From the NCBI RefSeq assembly GCF_001942335.1, contig NZ_MKKH01000066.1, forward strand, positions 62,001-126,000: a DNA stretch of 64,000 nt, read 5' to 3'. Every line of letters begins with the position of its first letter. Within the stretch, counting starts at the first letter, position 1. The notes beneath the pieces were generated by a model. That model was not told the DNA's origin and ran no database searches. It worked only from the letters and a program-made list of their open reading frames with translations. Made by a program: the position numbers and the translations under genes. Shown here one piece after another: positions 1 through 9,160 of the stretch. The DNA is from Cellulosimicrobium sp. CUA-896 (lineage in GTDB: Bacteria > Actinomycetota > Actinomycetes > Actinomycetales > Cellulomonadaceae).

Positions 1-141
1 CGCTTCCTTCTGGCCACGCTCGACCTCGCTCAGGTACCCGAGCGAGACCCGCGCGGCGGAGGACACCTCTCGCAGGGTGCGCCCCTGACGCTGACGAGCG
101 TCTCGCAGCACGTCCCCGATCTCACGTCGAAGAACAATCAT
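1..141 (-). CDS. clgR: ClgR-type XRE-family transcriptional regulator (partial, N-terminal 47 aa)
   Basis: The gene enters from the left edge, so only the first 47 residues are visible. They begin [16 protein letters not shown] and continue through a helix-turn-helix ending with the stretch [13 protein letters not shown], which is highly characteristic of the actinobacterial Clp gene regulator ClgR. Known members activate clp protease and DNA-repair genes and are themselves Clp substrates; that degron would lie off the edge. The ATG at 139-141 is preceded on the minus strand by AAGGGGG at 7 nt spacing. It lies downstream of ftsK-pgsA-cinA, the usual actinobacterial order leading to recA. The family call is confident; the target genes cannot be seen here. 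Confidence 0.85.
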   Translation of the reverse strand, partial: MIVLRREIGDVLRDARQRQGRTLREVSSAARVSLGYLSEVERGQKEA

Positions 142-505
142 CTGGCGACCCCCTTCCGTGTCCTGTGCGCTGGCGGGAGCCTGCCGGGCTACCACCGGGG
201 TGCGCAAACTCTTCGAACTCTTCGTGCTGGTACTGCTCCGTCCCCCGACGGCGGGGGTCGTCCTACCGTACCCCGCCGCCGGCCCGCTCGGGTCCCCGGG
301 GCGGCGCCCGGGGCGTGCCTGCGGAGCGACGTCGAGGCGGCCGGCCGGCCGTGCGGCGGTCCTGTTGGCGATCACGTGCTGTCCAACGCGCCGTCGGAGG
401 GCGTTGTTCCCGCGTCGGACGCCCGCGCGCCACGCGCCCGACATCCATCGGGCCTCCACGGTACGGACGCGCCGGCGTCACGCACGGCCTGCGCGAGGCC
501 GTGGC
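142..505. other. Intergenic region upstream of clgR
   Basis: This 364-base gap separates the cinA stop from the clgR start. I see no convincing reading frame on either strand and no strong hairpin beside the cinA stop. It should hold the clgR promoter, but I could not assign a credible -35/-10 pair. A region around 200-225 contains the repeated pentamer CTTCG and a TTCGAA palindrome; I do not claim it as an operator. Confidence 0.4.
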
Positions 506-1018
506 TCAGCCGCTCGGCGCCGCACGCGGGAGCACGTCGGCGCCCTCGTCGTCGTCCTCCACGAGCCGCAGGGCGAGCACCAGCGCGGCGTGCGCGCTCG
601 CGCGGCGCACGGCGTCCCGCCCGCCGTCCAGGTGCAGCGTCCGACCCGCCGTGCCCTCGGGCGTGCGGACCGCGACGTGCACGAGCCCGGGCGGGTGCCC
701 GTCCTGGGGGTCCGGGCCCGCGACGCCCGTCGTCGCGACGCCGACGTCGGCCCGCAGCGCGCGCACGACGCCCGCGGCCATCTGCGCCGCGACGTCCGGG
801 TCCACCGCGCCGCGCTGCACGAGCAGACCGGGGTCGACACCGAGCACGGACGCCTTCACGTCCGACGCGTACGCGACCACTCCCCCGCGCAGGACGCGCG
901 AGGCGCCGGGGACGTCGACGAGCGCCGCCGCGACGAGCCCGCCCGTCAGCGACTCGGCCACCCCCACCGTCCACCCGCGACGCACCAGTGCGTCGACGAG
1001 GCGCGCGGCCGTGGTCAC
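506..1018 (-). CDS. cinA: CinA C-terminal domain protein (nicotinamide-nucleotide amidase family)
   Basis: A 170-aa single-domain protein matching the C-terminal half of CinA. The family deamidates nicotinamide mononucleotide in pyridine-nucleotide recycling (known for PncC-type members; activity not shown here). Family motifs visible are GVAESLTGG (about residues 19-27), VVAYASDVK and GVATTGVAGPDP. The N-terminal COG1058 (ADP-ribose pyrophosphatase) domain of long CinA is absent, which is normal for the short form. The GTG start at 1016-1018 overlaps the pgsA stop in a GTGA arrangement, so the two are translationally coupled. A longer in-frame opening runs upstream but only overlaps pgsA. 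Confidence 0.85.
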   Translation of the reverse strand: MTTAARLVDALVRRGWTVGVAESLTGGLVAAALVDVPGASRVLRGGVVAYASDVKASVLGVDPGLLVQRGAVDPDVAAQMAAGVVRALRADVGVATTGVAGPDPQDGHPPGLVHVAVRTPEGTAGRTLHLDGGRDAVRRASAHAALVLALRLVEDDDEGADVLPRAAPSG

Positions 1019-1629
1019 GGCGCGTGCGACTCGCCCGCGGTGACCCGCTCGGCCCGCAGTGCGCGCTGGCGCAGCCGCCAGCCCTGGTACGCGTACTCCA
1101 GCCCCGTGACCACCGTGACGACGACCGCCGCCGCGAGCACGACCCAGGCGACGACGCCGAGCCAGTCGGGCAGCTCCGACAGCGGCAGCAGGAAGAGCGT
1201 GATCGCGACCGACTGGAGCACCGTCTTCAGCTTGCCCCCGCGCGAGGCGGGCATCACCGCGTACTTGAGCACCGCGAGACGCATGAGGGTGATGCCGAGC
1301 TCGCGCGCGAGGATGACGACCGGGACCCACCACGGCAGCTCGCCGAGCGGCCACGCGAGGAGCACGAGCGCGGTGCCGACGAGCAGCTTGTCGGCGATCG
1401 GGTCGAGCAGCTTGCCCAGGTCGGTGACGAGGTCGTAGCGCCGTGCCAGGTAGCCGTCGAGCCGGTCCGACATCGCGGCGACCGCGAACAGTCCCGTCGC
1501 GACGAGACGCCACGTGACCGACTCCCCGCCGTCGACGAGGAGCGCCCACGCGAAGAACGGGACGAGGAGGATCCGCACCATGGTGACGACGTTCGCGGAG
1601 TTCCACGGGGAGGGGACGGCGGTGACCAC
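1015..1629 (-). CDS. pgsA: CDP-diacylglycerol--glycerol-3-phosphate 3-phosphatidyltransferase
   Basis: Integral membrane enzyme that makes phosphatidylglycerophosphate from CDP-diacylglycerol, the committed step toward phosphatidylglycerol and cardiolipin. The CDP-alcohol phosphotransferase signature D-x2-D-G-x2-A-R-x8-G-x3-D-x3-D is intact at residues 55-80. About five hydrophobic segments span the 204 residues, the usual size. The GTG start gives the typical N-terminus MVTAVPSPWN; GGAG lies 4-5 nt upstream, and a TAGGCT hexamer lies 6 nt upstream, so either ribosome-site or leaderless translation is possible. It is followed by cinA with overlapping codons and preceded by ftsK. Confidence 0.93.
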   Translation of the reverse strand: MVTAVPSPWNSANVVTMVRILLVPFFAWALLVDGGESVTWRLVATGLFAVAAMSDRLDGYLARRYDLVTDLGKLLDPIADKLLVGTALVLLAWPLGELPWWVPVVILARELGITLMRLAVLKYAVMPASRGGKLKTVLQSVAITLFLLPLSELPDWLGVVAWVVLAAAVVVTVVTGLEYAYQGWRLRQRALRAERVTAGESHAP

Positions 1630-1710
1630 GTCTCCAGCCTAGAGGGTGACCCGGCGTGCGCCCGTCGTCGCGCGCCGCGTCATCCTGCCCGGAGTGCGTC
1701 CGGTCCGCCG

Positions 1711-4573
1711 TCAGCGCCAGCCGGACTCGACGTCCGCGCCGTCGTGGTACTCCTGCGCGACCGGGGGCATGTGCCCGTCCGTGCCCTCGCCGTAGTCGTG
1801 ACCACCGCCCGCCGGCGGGGTGCTCGCCGACGACTGCTCCGCCTGCCCGTCGAAGACCTCCTGGGCGGGCTCCCCGCGGATGAGCGCGAGCGCGGCCGGC
1901 AGCTCCTCGGGCGTCACGAGCACCTCGCGCGCCTTGGAACCCTCGGACGGTCCGACGATCTCGCGCGACTCCAGCAGGTCCATGAGTCGGCCGCCTTGGC
2001 GAAGCCGACGCGCAGCTTGCGCTGGAGCATCGAGGTGGAGCCGAACTGCGACGTCACGACCAGCTCCGCGGCCTGCAGCAGCAGGTCGAGGTCGTCGCCG
2101 ATGTCCTCGTCGATCTGCTTCTTCGCCGCGGTCTGCGTGACGTCCTCGCGGTACACGGGCTTGAGCTGCGACTTCACGTGCTCGACGACGGAGTGGACCT
2201 CCGACTCCGAGACCCAGGCCCCCTGGACGCGCATCGGCTTGGCCGCGCCCATCGGCAGGAACAGCGCGTCGCCCTGGCCGATGAGCTTCTCGGCGCCGGG
2301 CTGGTCCAGCACGACGCGCGAGTCGGCGAGCGACGACGTGGCGAACGCCAGGCGGGACGGCACGTTCGCCTTGATGAGACCGGTGACGACGTCGACGGAC
2401 GGTCGCTGCGTCGCCAGCACGAGGTGGATCCCGGCGGCGCGCGCGAGCTGGGTGATGCGCTGGATCGACGCCTCGACGTCGCGGGGGGCGACCATCATGA
2501 GGTCGGCGAGCTCGTCGACGACCACGAGCAGGTACGGGTACGTCGCGATCTTGCGCTCGGAGCCCGGCAGCGGCTTGACCTTGCCGGAGCGCACCGCGGC
2601 GTTGAAGTCGTCGATGTGCTTGAAGCCGAAGCGGCGAGGTCGTCGTAGCGCGCGTCCATCTCGCGCACGACCCACTCGAGCGCCTCGGCCGCCTTCTTCG
2701 GGTTGGTGATGATGGGGGTGATGAGGTGCGGGATGCCCTCGTAGATCGTCAGCTCGACGCGCTTGGGGTCGACGAGGACGAGGCGCACCTGCTCCGGCGT
2801 GGAACGCATGAGGATCGACGTGATCATCGAGTTGATGAAGCTCGACTTGCCGGCGCCGGTGGCCCCCGCGACGAGGATGTGGGGCATCTTCGCGAGGTTC
2901 GCGACGACGTAGCCGCCCTCGACGTCCTTGCCGACGCCCATGACCATGGGGTGCTCGGTGCGGCGCGCGGCCGAGGACCGCAGCACGTCCCCGAGCACGA
3001 CCGTCTCGCGGTCGGTGTTCGGGATCTCGATGCCGATCGCGGACTTCCCCGGGATCGGCGCGAGGATGCGGACGTCCGCGCTCGCGACGGCGTAGGCGAT
3101 GTTGTTCGACAGCGACGTGATGCGCTCGACCTTGACCTTGGGCCCGACCTCGACCTCGTACCGCGTGACCGTGGGGCCGCGCGTGAATCCCGTGACCTTG
3201 GCGTCGATCTCGAACTGCTCGAACGTCTGCGTGAGGGCGTCGACGACCCGGTCGTTCGCTGCGGAGCGCACCTTGTGCGGTGCGCCCTTGACCAGCGAGT
3301 CCTCGTTCGGCAGGAGGTAGACGGTGTCGCCCTCGAGCATGGGCTGCACACCGCGCGGCACGGGCGTGTTCGGCGGCGGGGGCACCGGCGCGGCCCCGTC
3401 GTCCGGCGCGGGCGCGACGGCGCCGAGCCCGGCGGCCGCCGTGTCCTGCGCGGCGCCCTGACCGAGCGCGGGGACCGCCTCGGTCGGCCCGGTGGCGGGC
3501 GAGCCGGTGGGAGCCCAGTCGGGCTGGGCGGCGGGCGCGTCGCCGGACCGGCGGCCGCGCTGCCGGCGCGGTGCGGACTCCTCGCGGTCGAGGAACGCGG
3601 CGGTCTCGAACGCCTCGTCGCCGGCGAAACCGCCCTCGGGCTTCTCGAGCTCGGCCGCCTCCGCGGCACGCTGCGCCTTCGTCCGACGGGGCTTGCGCCC
3701 ACGGCGCCGACCGCCGGGCTCCTCGTCCGTGCCGTCGTGGCGCGAGACGCCCTCGGCGAGCGCGAGCCCGTCGGCGTCCTCCGCGTCCGCACCGCCGGTG
3801 CGGTGGTTGCCGGTGAGCGTGTCGTACACGGCCTGGAGCCGGCTCGGGATGCGGTGCACGGGCGTGGCCGTCACGACGAGCAGGCCGAAGAAGCCGAGCA
3901 GCAGGAAGATCGGCACGGCGAACCAGACGGTGAGGCCGGTCGCGACGGGTGTCGCGGCGAGGTACCCGACGATCCCGCCCGCGTCCTGGACGGCGGCGAA
4001 GCCGTCGCGCGGGGCGGGCAGGTCCTCCGCCAGGTGGACGAGCGAGCAGACGGAGACGACGACGAGCGTGAGCCCGATGGCGACGCGCGAGTTCGCCTGC
4101 GCGCGCTCCGGGTGGCGCATGATGCGCACCGCGAGCCAGAGCAGCAGCACGGGCACCGCGACACCGGCGAGGCCGAACGTGCCCGCGACGACGCCGTGCA
4201 CGGCCCGCCCGAACGCGCCGGAGATGCCCCACCACTCGCGGGCCGCGACGACGACCGCGAGGGCGAGCAGGAGGAACGCGACGCCGTCGCGCCGATGTGC
4301 GGGGTCCAGGTCCTTCGCTCCCTTGCCGATCGTCCGGGTCAGCGCCCCAACGCCGTGCGCCGCGCCGAGCCACACGCCGCGCAGCGCGCGGATAGGCCAC
4401 GGCGGCCGGGCCGGGGGCCGGCCGGCCGGCGCACGCCTCGCGCCGGACGCCGGACGGCCGCCGCCGGAGCGCGACGAGCCGCGGGCCGCGGTCGCACCGC
4501 CGCGCGCCGTGCGGGGCGCTGCCGTGCGGTTGCTCGCGGTCCGACGTGCCTGCGGGGGCGTGCGGGTCGCCAT
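1711..4573 (-). CDS. ftsK: DNA translocase FtsK (reading frame broken twice, probable sequence errors)
   Basis: Septum-located ATP-driven DNA pump that clears chromosome dimers from the closing division site. After a basic, disordered N-terminus come four to five membrane helices (about residues 70-260), a charged proline-rich linker, and the motor domain with Walker [10 protein letters not shown] near residue 570 and Walker [12 protein letters not shown]. The C-terminal gamma winged helix ([19 protein letters not shown]) reads the KOPS polarity sequences. Two single-base losses are needed for continuity, near 2631 and near 1992; restored length is about 954 aa, normal for actinobacteria. Both occur inside invariant protein motifs, so they are best explained as sequencing errors. 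ATG at 4571-4573 follows AGGACC and, further up, a TAGGTT hexamer. Confidence 0.93.
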
Positions 4574-4697
4574 AGTGGTCCTAACCTACCCGGGACGGAC
4601 GGCGCGGGCGCGGAGCCGAGGTCGCGTGTCCGGCCCGGCGGCGGGACCGGCGGGCGCGGCCCGGCGGGGACCGGACGAGACGCACGGGAGGGACGAC

Positions 4698-5573
4698 GTG
4701 GACCGCGAGGACCGTGCGCCGGCGGGCGCCGCGGAGAGCCCCGGCGGGCGCGAGCTCGTCGAGGTCGCCCCGGGCGTGCACGTCGCGACCGCGGGGCTGT
4801 GGGCGACGACGTCGACGGTCGTCGTCGGCCCCGACGGCACCGCGCTGGTCGTCGATCCCGGCGTGAGCGTCGCCGAGCTCGCCGCCCTCGCCGCGACCGT
4901 GCGCGCCCGGGGCTGGCGCGTGACCGCCGGGTTCTCCACGCACCCGCACTGGGACCACGTGCTGTGGCACCCGGCGCTCGGGCACGTCCCGCGCTGGGCG
5001 ACCGCACGGGCGGCGGTCGCGGCCGCCCACGACCGCGACGCGGCCCGCGCCGCGGCCGAGGCCGACGCGCCGGGGCACGACCCCGCGCTCGTCGGTGCGC
5101 TCGACCCGCTCCCCGCGGGGGCGACGTCCCTCCCCTGGCCCGAGCGACCGGACGCGAACGGGCCCGACCGTCCGCGCGTCGTCGCGCACGACGCCCACGC
5201 GCGGGGTCACGCCGCGCTCGTCGTGCGCGGCGCGGTGATCGCCGGCGACATGCTCTCCGACGTCGAGGTGCCGCTCGTCGACGTGGCGTCGTCGGACCCC
5301 CTGGGCACCTACCGCGCCGCGCTCGACCTGATCGAGGACGCGGCGCGCGGCGCCCACGTCCTGGTGCCGGGGCACGGCAGCCCCGCGCGCGGCGAGGGCG
5401 CGCTCGCCGCACGGCTCGCCGCGGACCGGGCCTACCTCGACGCGCTCGAGCACGCCGTCGCAGGCCCGGGCCGCGAGGTCGCCGACGACCGGCTGCACGG
5501 GTACGTCGCCGACTGGCACGCCGAGCAGCTCGACGCGCTCCTCAGCCGGCAAGCAGGCCCACGGCGAGGGTGA
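4698..5573 (+). CDS. MBL-fold metallo-hydrolase
   Basis: A 291-aa metallo-beta-lactamase-fold protein. It shows the dinuclear zinc motif THPHWDH (HxHxDH), the downstream metal Asp in VIAGDMLSD and the late His in VPGHGSP, all in the expected order. Many such proteins cleave thioesters, lactones or phosphoesters; the substrate cannot be inferred. The GTG start is chosen because GGGAGGGA lies 5 nt upstream and the residues before it look like ftsK antisense rather than protein. It is read away from ftsK and ends overlapping the convergent membrane-protein gene by about 30 nt. No signal peptide is visible. Confidence 0.8.
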   Translation: MDREDRAPAGAAESPGGRELVEVAPGVHVATAGLWATTSTVVVGPDGTALVVDPGVSVAELAALAATVRARGWRVTAGFSTHPHWDHVLWHPALGHVPRWATARAAVAAAHDRDAARAAAEADAPGHDPALVGALDPLPAGATSLPWPERPDANGPDRPRVVAHDAHARGHAALVVRGAVIAGDMLSDVEVPLVDVASSDPLGTYRAALDLIEDAARGAHVLVPGHGSPARGEGALAARLAADRAYLDALEHAVAGPGREVADDRLHGYVADWHAEQLDALLSRQAGPRRG

Positions 5574-5951
5574 CGACCGCGGCGGCGAGGACGACCGCCC
5601 CGGCGGGCAGCAGGACCACCGCGCCGTTCGGCGACTCGCGGCCGGTGCCGGTCGCGGACAGGAAGAACCCCGCGGGCATGAGGATCGCGGCGACGAGCAC
5701 GCCCGTGGCGGCGAGCCAGCGCCAGAACCCGGTGAGCGCGGTCGCTCGGCGAGGAGCAGGCAGAGCAGGCCGAGGATCACGAGGACGCCGGCGTGGGCGT
5801 GACCGGCGCGGAAGAACGCCGTCTGGAACGGTGTCGCGGCGACGCGCCCCGTGACCACCTTGAGGAGGAAGGCGCCGCCCGACTCGATGCCGACGACGGT
5901 GAGCAGGACGACCCCCGCCGTGACGCGGGCGGCGTCGGTGAGCTCGAGCAC
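5542..5951 (-). CDS. Small four-helix membrane protein (hypothetical; one frameshift)
   Basis: Not recognised as a named family. It encodes about 136 residues with four hydrophobic segments, with sequences such as GIESGGAFLLKVV in the first loop and FFRAGHAHAG before the second helix; the latter recurs in small predicted integral membrane proteins beside TetR genes. The GTG start at 5951 is supported by GGAGG five bases upstream. A one-base loss near 5745 splits the frame; restoring it joins the second helix to the last two helices and gives a TGA at 5542. It is divergent from the TetR gene and is its most likely target. Function unknown. Confidence 0.6.
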
Positions 5952-5998
5952 GGTGACCTCCAGCACTCCGGGACCGGATGACGGGAGCACGATTGCGA

Positions 5999-6026
5999 AC
6001 ACCGTTATAGAACAGCGTTACGGTGT
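5999..6026. promoter_or_regulatory. Inverted repeat, candidate TetR operator
   Basis: The arms ACACCGT (5999-6005) and ACGGTGT (6020-6026) are a perfect 7-bp inverted repeat with a 14-nt centre containing TATAGAACAGCG. It lies between the divergent membrane protein and tetR starts, and the right arm overlaps the -35-like element of the tetR promoter. The size and location suit a TetR-family dimer site controlling both genes. Confidence 0.55.
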
Positions 6027-6046
6027 CCGCGTCAAGGCCGTAGACT
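6018..6046 (+). promoter_or_regulatory. tetR promoter, leaderless
   Basis: TTACGG (6018-6023), a 17-nt spacer and TAGACT (6041-6046) form a sigma-70-type promoter. The start codon lies 7 nt after the -10 element, so transcription would begin at or one base before the ATG, giving a leaderless mRNA. No Shine-Dalgarno sequence precedes the ATG. The promoter overlaps the candidate operator, consistent with autoregulation. Confidence 0.55.
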
Positions 6047-6053
6047 TCCCGCC

Positions 6054-6647
6054 ATGGCCCGACCCCGCGTGCACGACGCCGCCCTGCGCGGGCGGCTCCT
6101 CGACGTCGCGTCGCGCACCATCTCCGAGCACGGCGAGTCCGCGGTCACCGTCCGGTCCGTCGCCGCGGACGCCGGCACGAGCGCGTCGGCGGTGTACGCG
6201 CTGTTCGGCAGTCGCGACGAGCTCGTCGCGGCGGTCTCCGCGGAAGGCTTCCGGCGGTTCGCCGGCCACCTCGACGCGGTCGCGCGCACCACCGACCCCG
6301 CCGCCGACCTCGCCGCGCTGGCGCGCGCGTACCGCGACTTCGCGCTCGCCGACCCGCACTTCTACGCGGTGATGTTCGGTCGTGGCGTGCGCCCGGCGGC
6401 CGACGCGCCGGACTCCGTCGAGCAGGCGACGTTCGTCACGCTGCGCGACGCCGTCCGGCGGCTCGCCCCCGAGGCTCCCCTCGACACCGCGCGGGACGTC
6501 GCGCTCGGCCTCTGGGGCCTCGTGCACGGGCTCGTGTCGCTCGAGCTCGCCGGGCTCGTGCCCGGCGACGACGGCGCCCGGGCCGCGCGCTACGCGGCCG
6601 CGACGGGCGCCGTCGGCCGTGGGCTCGTCACCACGACGCAGGGCTGA
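6054..6647 (+). CDS. TetR/AcrR family transcriptional regulator
   Basis: A 197-aa regulator. The N-terminal helix-turn-helix is clear (TISEHGESAVTVRSVAADAG followed by SASAVYALFGSRDELV, residues about 22-62), followed by an all-helical ligand domain containing the GLVHGLVSLELAG stretch typical of the WHG-type C-terminal domain. It is expected to repress its own gene and the adjacent divergent membrane-protein gene through the inverted repeat between them; the ligand is unknown. ATG at 6054 is likely leaderless. Its 3' end overlaps the convergent DUF4328 gene by 20 nt, so no separate terminator exists between them. Confidence 0.87.
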   Translation: MARPRVHDAALRGRLLDVASRTISEHGESAVTVRSVAADAGTSASAVYALFGSRDELVAAVSAEGFRRFAGHLDAVARTTDPAADLAALARAYRDFALADPHFYAVMFGRGVRPAADAPDSVEQATFVTLRDAVRRLAPEAPLDTARDVALGLWGLVHGLVSLELAGLVPGDDGARAARYAAATGAVGRGLVTTTQG

Positions 6648-7416
6648 GGGCGGCGCGCTGACCCGCGGTGATCTCGCGGACGGTCCTCACCCAGAGCACG
6701 ACGGCGACGACCGCACCCGCGGTGCCGAGCGTCTCGACCACGGGCAGCGTGGAGAAGACGTCGCCCGAACGGCTCGACGCGCTCGCCGACACCTGGGCGG
6801 TGACGTTCGTCGCGACGAGGTAGACGAGCCACCCCGCCCACCACCAGCCCAGGCCCGCGCGCGGGACGGTCGTCGTCGCGCCGCGCACGTCGCGCACCAC
6901 CTGGTAGGGGAACCAGTACGCCACCACCGGGACTAACCAGCCGAGCCAGACCCACACCCTGCTGCGCGCGTGGTGCCACCCGGGTGCCACGGTCTCGGCG
7001 ATGCGGCGGCTCGTCCACAGCCAGACGCACGTGACGACGGCCGCGGCGAGCTGGAGCGGCAGGAGGAGCAGCGCGACCGTGTCGTAGGCCGTGAACACCT
7101 CCACGCTCGGGACGCCGAGCCGCGCCGCCCGCGCGTACTCGTCCGCCGCGCCGAACGAGGTCAGCCACGAGAGCACCTGCACGACCGTCACGGCGACGGT
7201 GAGGACGACCGTCGCCGTCGCGAGCCCGGACGGCACCCGCAGGGACGGCCCGGGACCGCCCCACGGTGCGCCCGGGTTCGCGTACCCGGTGGGCAGCGGG
7301 GCGTACCGCCCGTACGCGGGCGGCGGCGGGGCGTGCTGGCCGTACGCGGGCGGCGGCGGGCCCGTCGGGACCTGCTGGTGCGGAGGGTGGGCCTGGGAAG
7401 GGTCGTGCTGCGACAC
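6628..7416 (-). CDS. DUF4328 domain membrane protein
   Basis: A 262-aa protein with a proline/glutamine/tyrosine-rich cytoplasmic N-terminus (about residues 1-60, several PPPPAYG repeats) followed by about five membrane helices. The segment from ETVAPGWHHAR through WLVPVVAYWFPYQVVRDV matches the pattern of the actinobacterial DUF4328 family, whose function is not established. The GTG at 7414-7416 starts 8 nt after the rnj stop and has TAGGG as a weak ribosome site, so it is probably the last gene of dapA-rnj-DUF4328. Downstream it overlaps the convergent tetR. Confidence 0.72.
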   Translation of the reverse strand: MSQHDPSQAHPPHQQVPTGPPPPAYGQHAPPPPAYGRYAPLPTGYANPGAPWGGPGPSLRVPSGLATATVVLTVAVTVVQVLSWLTSFGAADEYARAARLGVPSVEVFTAYDTVALLLLPLQLAAAVVTCVWLWTSRRIAETVAPGWHHARSRVWVWLGWLVPVVAYWFPYQVVRDVRGATTTVPRAGLGWWWAGWLVYLVATNVTAQVSASASSRSGDVFSTLPVVETLGTAGAVVAVVLWVRTVREITAGQRAALSPASW

Positions 7417-7424
7417 CGCGGGCC

Positions 7425-9110
7425 CTACGCCTCGACGACCACGGGGACGATCATCGGACGGCGGCGCAGGCGGTTCGACACCCACCGCCCGATCACACGG
7501 CGCATGACCTGCTGGAGCTGGTGCGTGTCGGTCGCGCCTCCCGCGATCGCCTCCTCGAGCGCCCGCACGACGTCGGGGCGGATGTCCTCGAACACCGCGT
7601 CGTCCTCGGCGAAGCCCCGCGCGAGGATCTGCGGGCCCGCGAGCACCTTGCCGGTCGCGGAGTCCACGACGGCGAACACCGAGACGAACCCCTCCTCGCC
7701 GAGGATGCGCCGGTCCTTGAGCTCCGCGTCGGTGATCTCGCCGACGCTCGAGCCGTCGACGTAGACGTAGCCGCACGGGACCGCGCCCACGACCGACGCC
7801 CGGCCGTCGACGAGGTCGACGACGACGCCGTCCTCGGCCAGCACGACGCGGTCGGCCGGGACCCCGGTGCGCACCGCGAGCGCCCCGTTGGCGACGAGGT
7901 GACGCACCTCGCCGTGCACCGGCATGACGTTCCTCGGCCGCAGGACGTTGTAGCAGTAGAGCAGCTCACCGGCGCTCGCGTGCCCGGAGACGTGCACCTT
8001 GGCGTTGCCGCCGTGCACGACGCGCGCGCCGAGGCGCGTCAGGCCGTTGATGATGCGGAAGACGGCGTTCTCGTTGCCGGGGATGAGGGAGGACGCGAGG
8101 ATCACGGTGTCGCCGTGCCCGACCTGCACCTGGTGGGCACCGTTCGCCATGCGCGACAGCGCGGCCATGGGCTCGCCCTGCGAGCCGGTGCACATGAGCA
8201 CGATCTCGTCGTCGCGCAGCGAGTCGACCTTCTTGAGGTCGATGAGCACGCCGGGGGGCACGTCGAGGTAGCCGAGCTCGGCGGCGATCGACATGTTGCG
8301 GACCATCGAGCGGCCCACGAGCGCGACGCGGCGGCCGTGGTGGTGCGCGGCGTTGAGCACCTGCTGCACGCGGTGCACGTGCGAGGAGAACGACGCCACG
8401 ATGATGCGCTTCTCGGACGCGGCGAACACGTTGTCGAGCACCGGGCCGATCTCGACCTCGGGCGTGACGAACCCGGGGACCTCGGCGTTCGTCGAGTCGA
8501 CCATGAACAGGTCGACGCCGCGCTCGCCGAGCCGGGCGAACGCGCGCAGGTCGGTGATGCGCCCGTCGAGCGGGAGCTGGTCCATCTTGAAGTCGCCCGT
8601 GTGCAGCACCGTGCCGGCGCCCGTCGTCACCGCGACGGCGAGCGCGTCGGGGATCGAGTGGTTGACGGCGACGAACTCGCACCCGAACACCCCGAGCTGC
8701 TCGACCTGGCCCTCCTTGACCGCGAGCGTGACGGGCGAGATGCGGTGCTCCTTGAGCTTCGCCTCGACGAACGCGAGCGTGAGCTGCGAGCCGACGAGCG
8801 GGATGTCGCGGCGCAGGCGCAGCAGGTAGGGCACGGCGCCGATGTGGTCCTCGTGGCCGTGGGTGAGCACGATCGCCTCGATGTCGTCGAGGCGGTCCCG
8901 GATGTAGTCGAAGTCCGGCAGGATGAGGTCGACGCCGGGCTGGTCGTCCTCGGGGAAGAGCACCCCGCAGTCGATGACGAGCAGGCGGCCGTCGTACTCC
9001 AGCACGGCCATGTTGCGCCCGACCTCGCCGAGCCCGCCGAGGGCCACGACGCGCAGCCCTCCGGCGGGGAGGGCGGGGGGCAGGGAGAGTTCGGGGTGGG
9101 GGTGGCTCAC
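7425..9110 (-). CDS. rnj: Ribonuclease J
   Basis: A 561-aa beta-CASP metallo-beta-lactamase ribonuclease with 5'-3' exo- and endonuclease activity in rRNA and mRNA processing. Visible features are the zinc motif HGHEDH at residues 84-89, the beta-CASP domain with the conserved MVDSTNAE segment, the SGHAS motif and the C-terminal domain. Length is the family norm for actinobacteria. GTG at 9108-9110 has AGGAGG at optimal spacing. It follows dapA by 50 nt, a pairing conserved in actinobacteria. Confidence 0.95.
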   Translation of the reverse strand: MSHPHPELSLPPALPAGGLRVVALGGLGEVGRNMAVLEYDGRLLVIDCGVLFPEDDQPGVDLILPDFDYIRDRLDDIEAIVLTHGHEDHIGAVPYLLRLRRDIPLVGSQLTLAFVEAKLKEHRISPVTLAVKEGQVEQLGVFGCEFVAVNHSIPDALAVAVTTGAGTVLHTGDFKMDQLPLDGRITDLRAFARLGERGVDLFMVDSTNAEVPGFVTPEVEIGPVLDNVFAASEKRIIVASFSSHVHRVQQVLNAAHHHGRRVALVGRSMVRNMSIAAELGYLDVPPGVLIDLKKVDSLRDDEIVLMCTGSQGEPMAALSRMANGAHQVQVGHGDTVILASSLIPGNENAVFRIINGLTRLGARVVHGGNAKVHVSGHASAGELLYCYNVLRPRNVMPVHGEVRHLVANGALAVRTGVPADRVVLAEDGVVVDLVDGRASVVGAVPCGYVYVDGSSVGEITDAELKDRRILGEEGFVSVFAVVDSATGKVLAGPQILARGFAEDDAVFEDIRPDVVRALEEAIAGGATDTHQLQQVMRRVIGRWVSNRLRRRPMIVPVVVEA

Positions 9111-9160
9111 GGGGCCTCCTGTCGTGGCTGAGCCGGTGGGACGGTGTCGTGGGGGCGCCG

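Noticed and set aside
142-505. Small open frames upstream of clgR
   Set aside because: They lack ribosome sites and leaderless -10 elements, and their products are Arg/Pro/Ala low complexity.
1711-4573. ftsK and other broken genes as pseudogenes or programmed frameshifts
   Set aside because: No slippery heptamer or downstream signal recurs at the sites, the breaks fall inside invariant motifs, and many essential genes are hit. Sequence error explains all of them with one cause.
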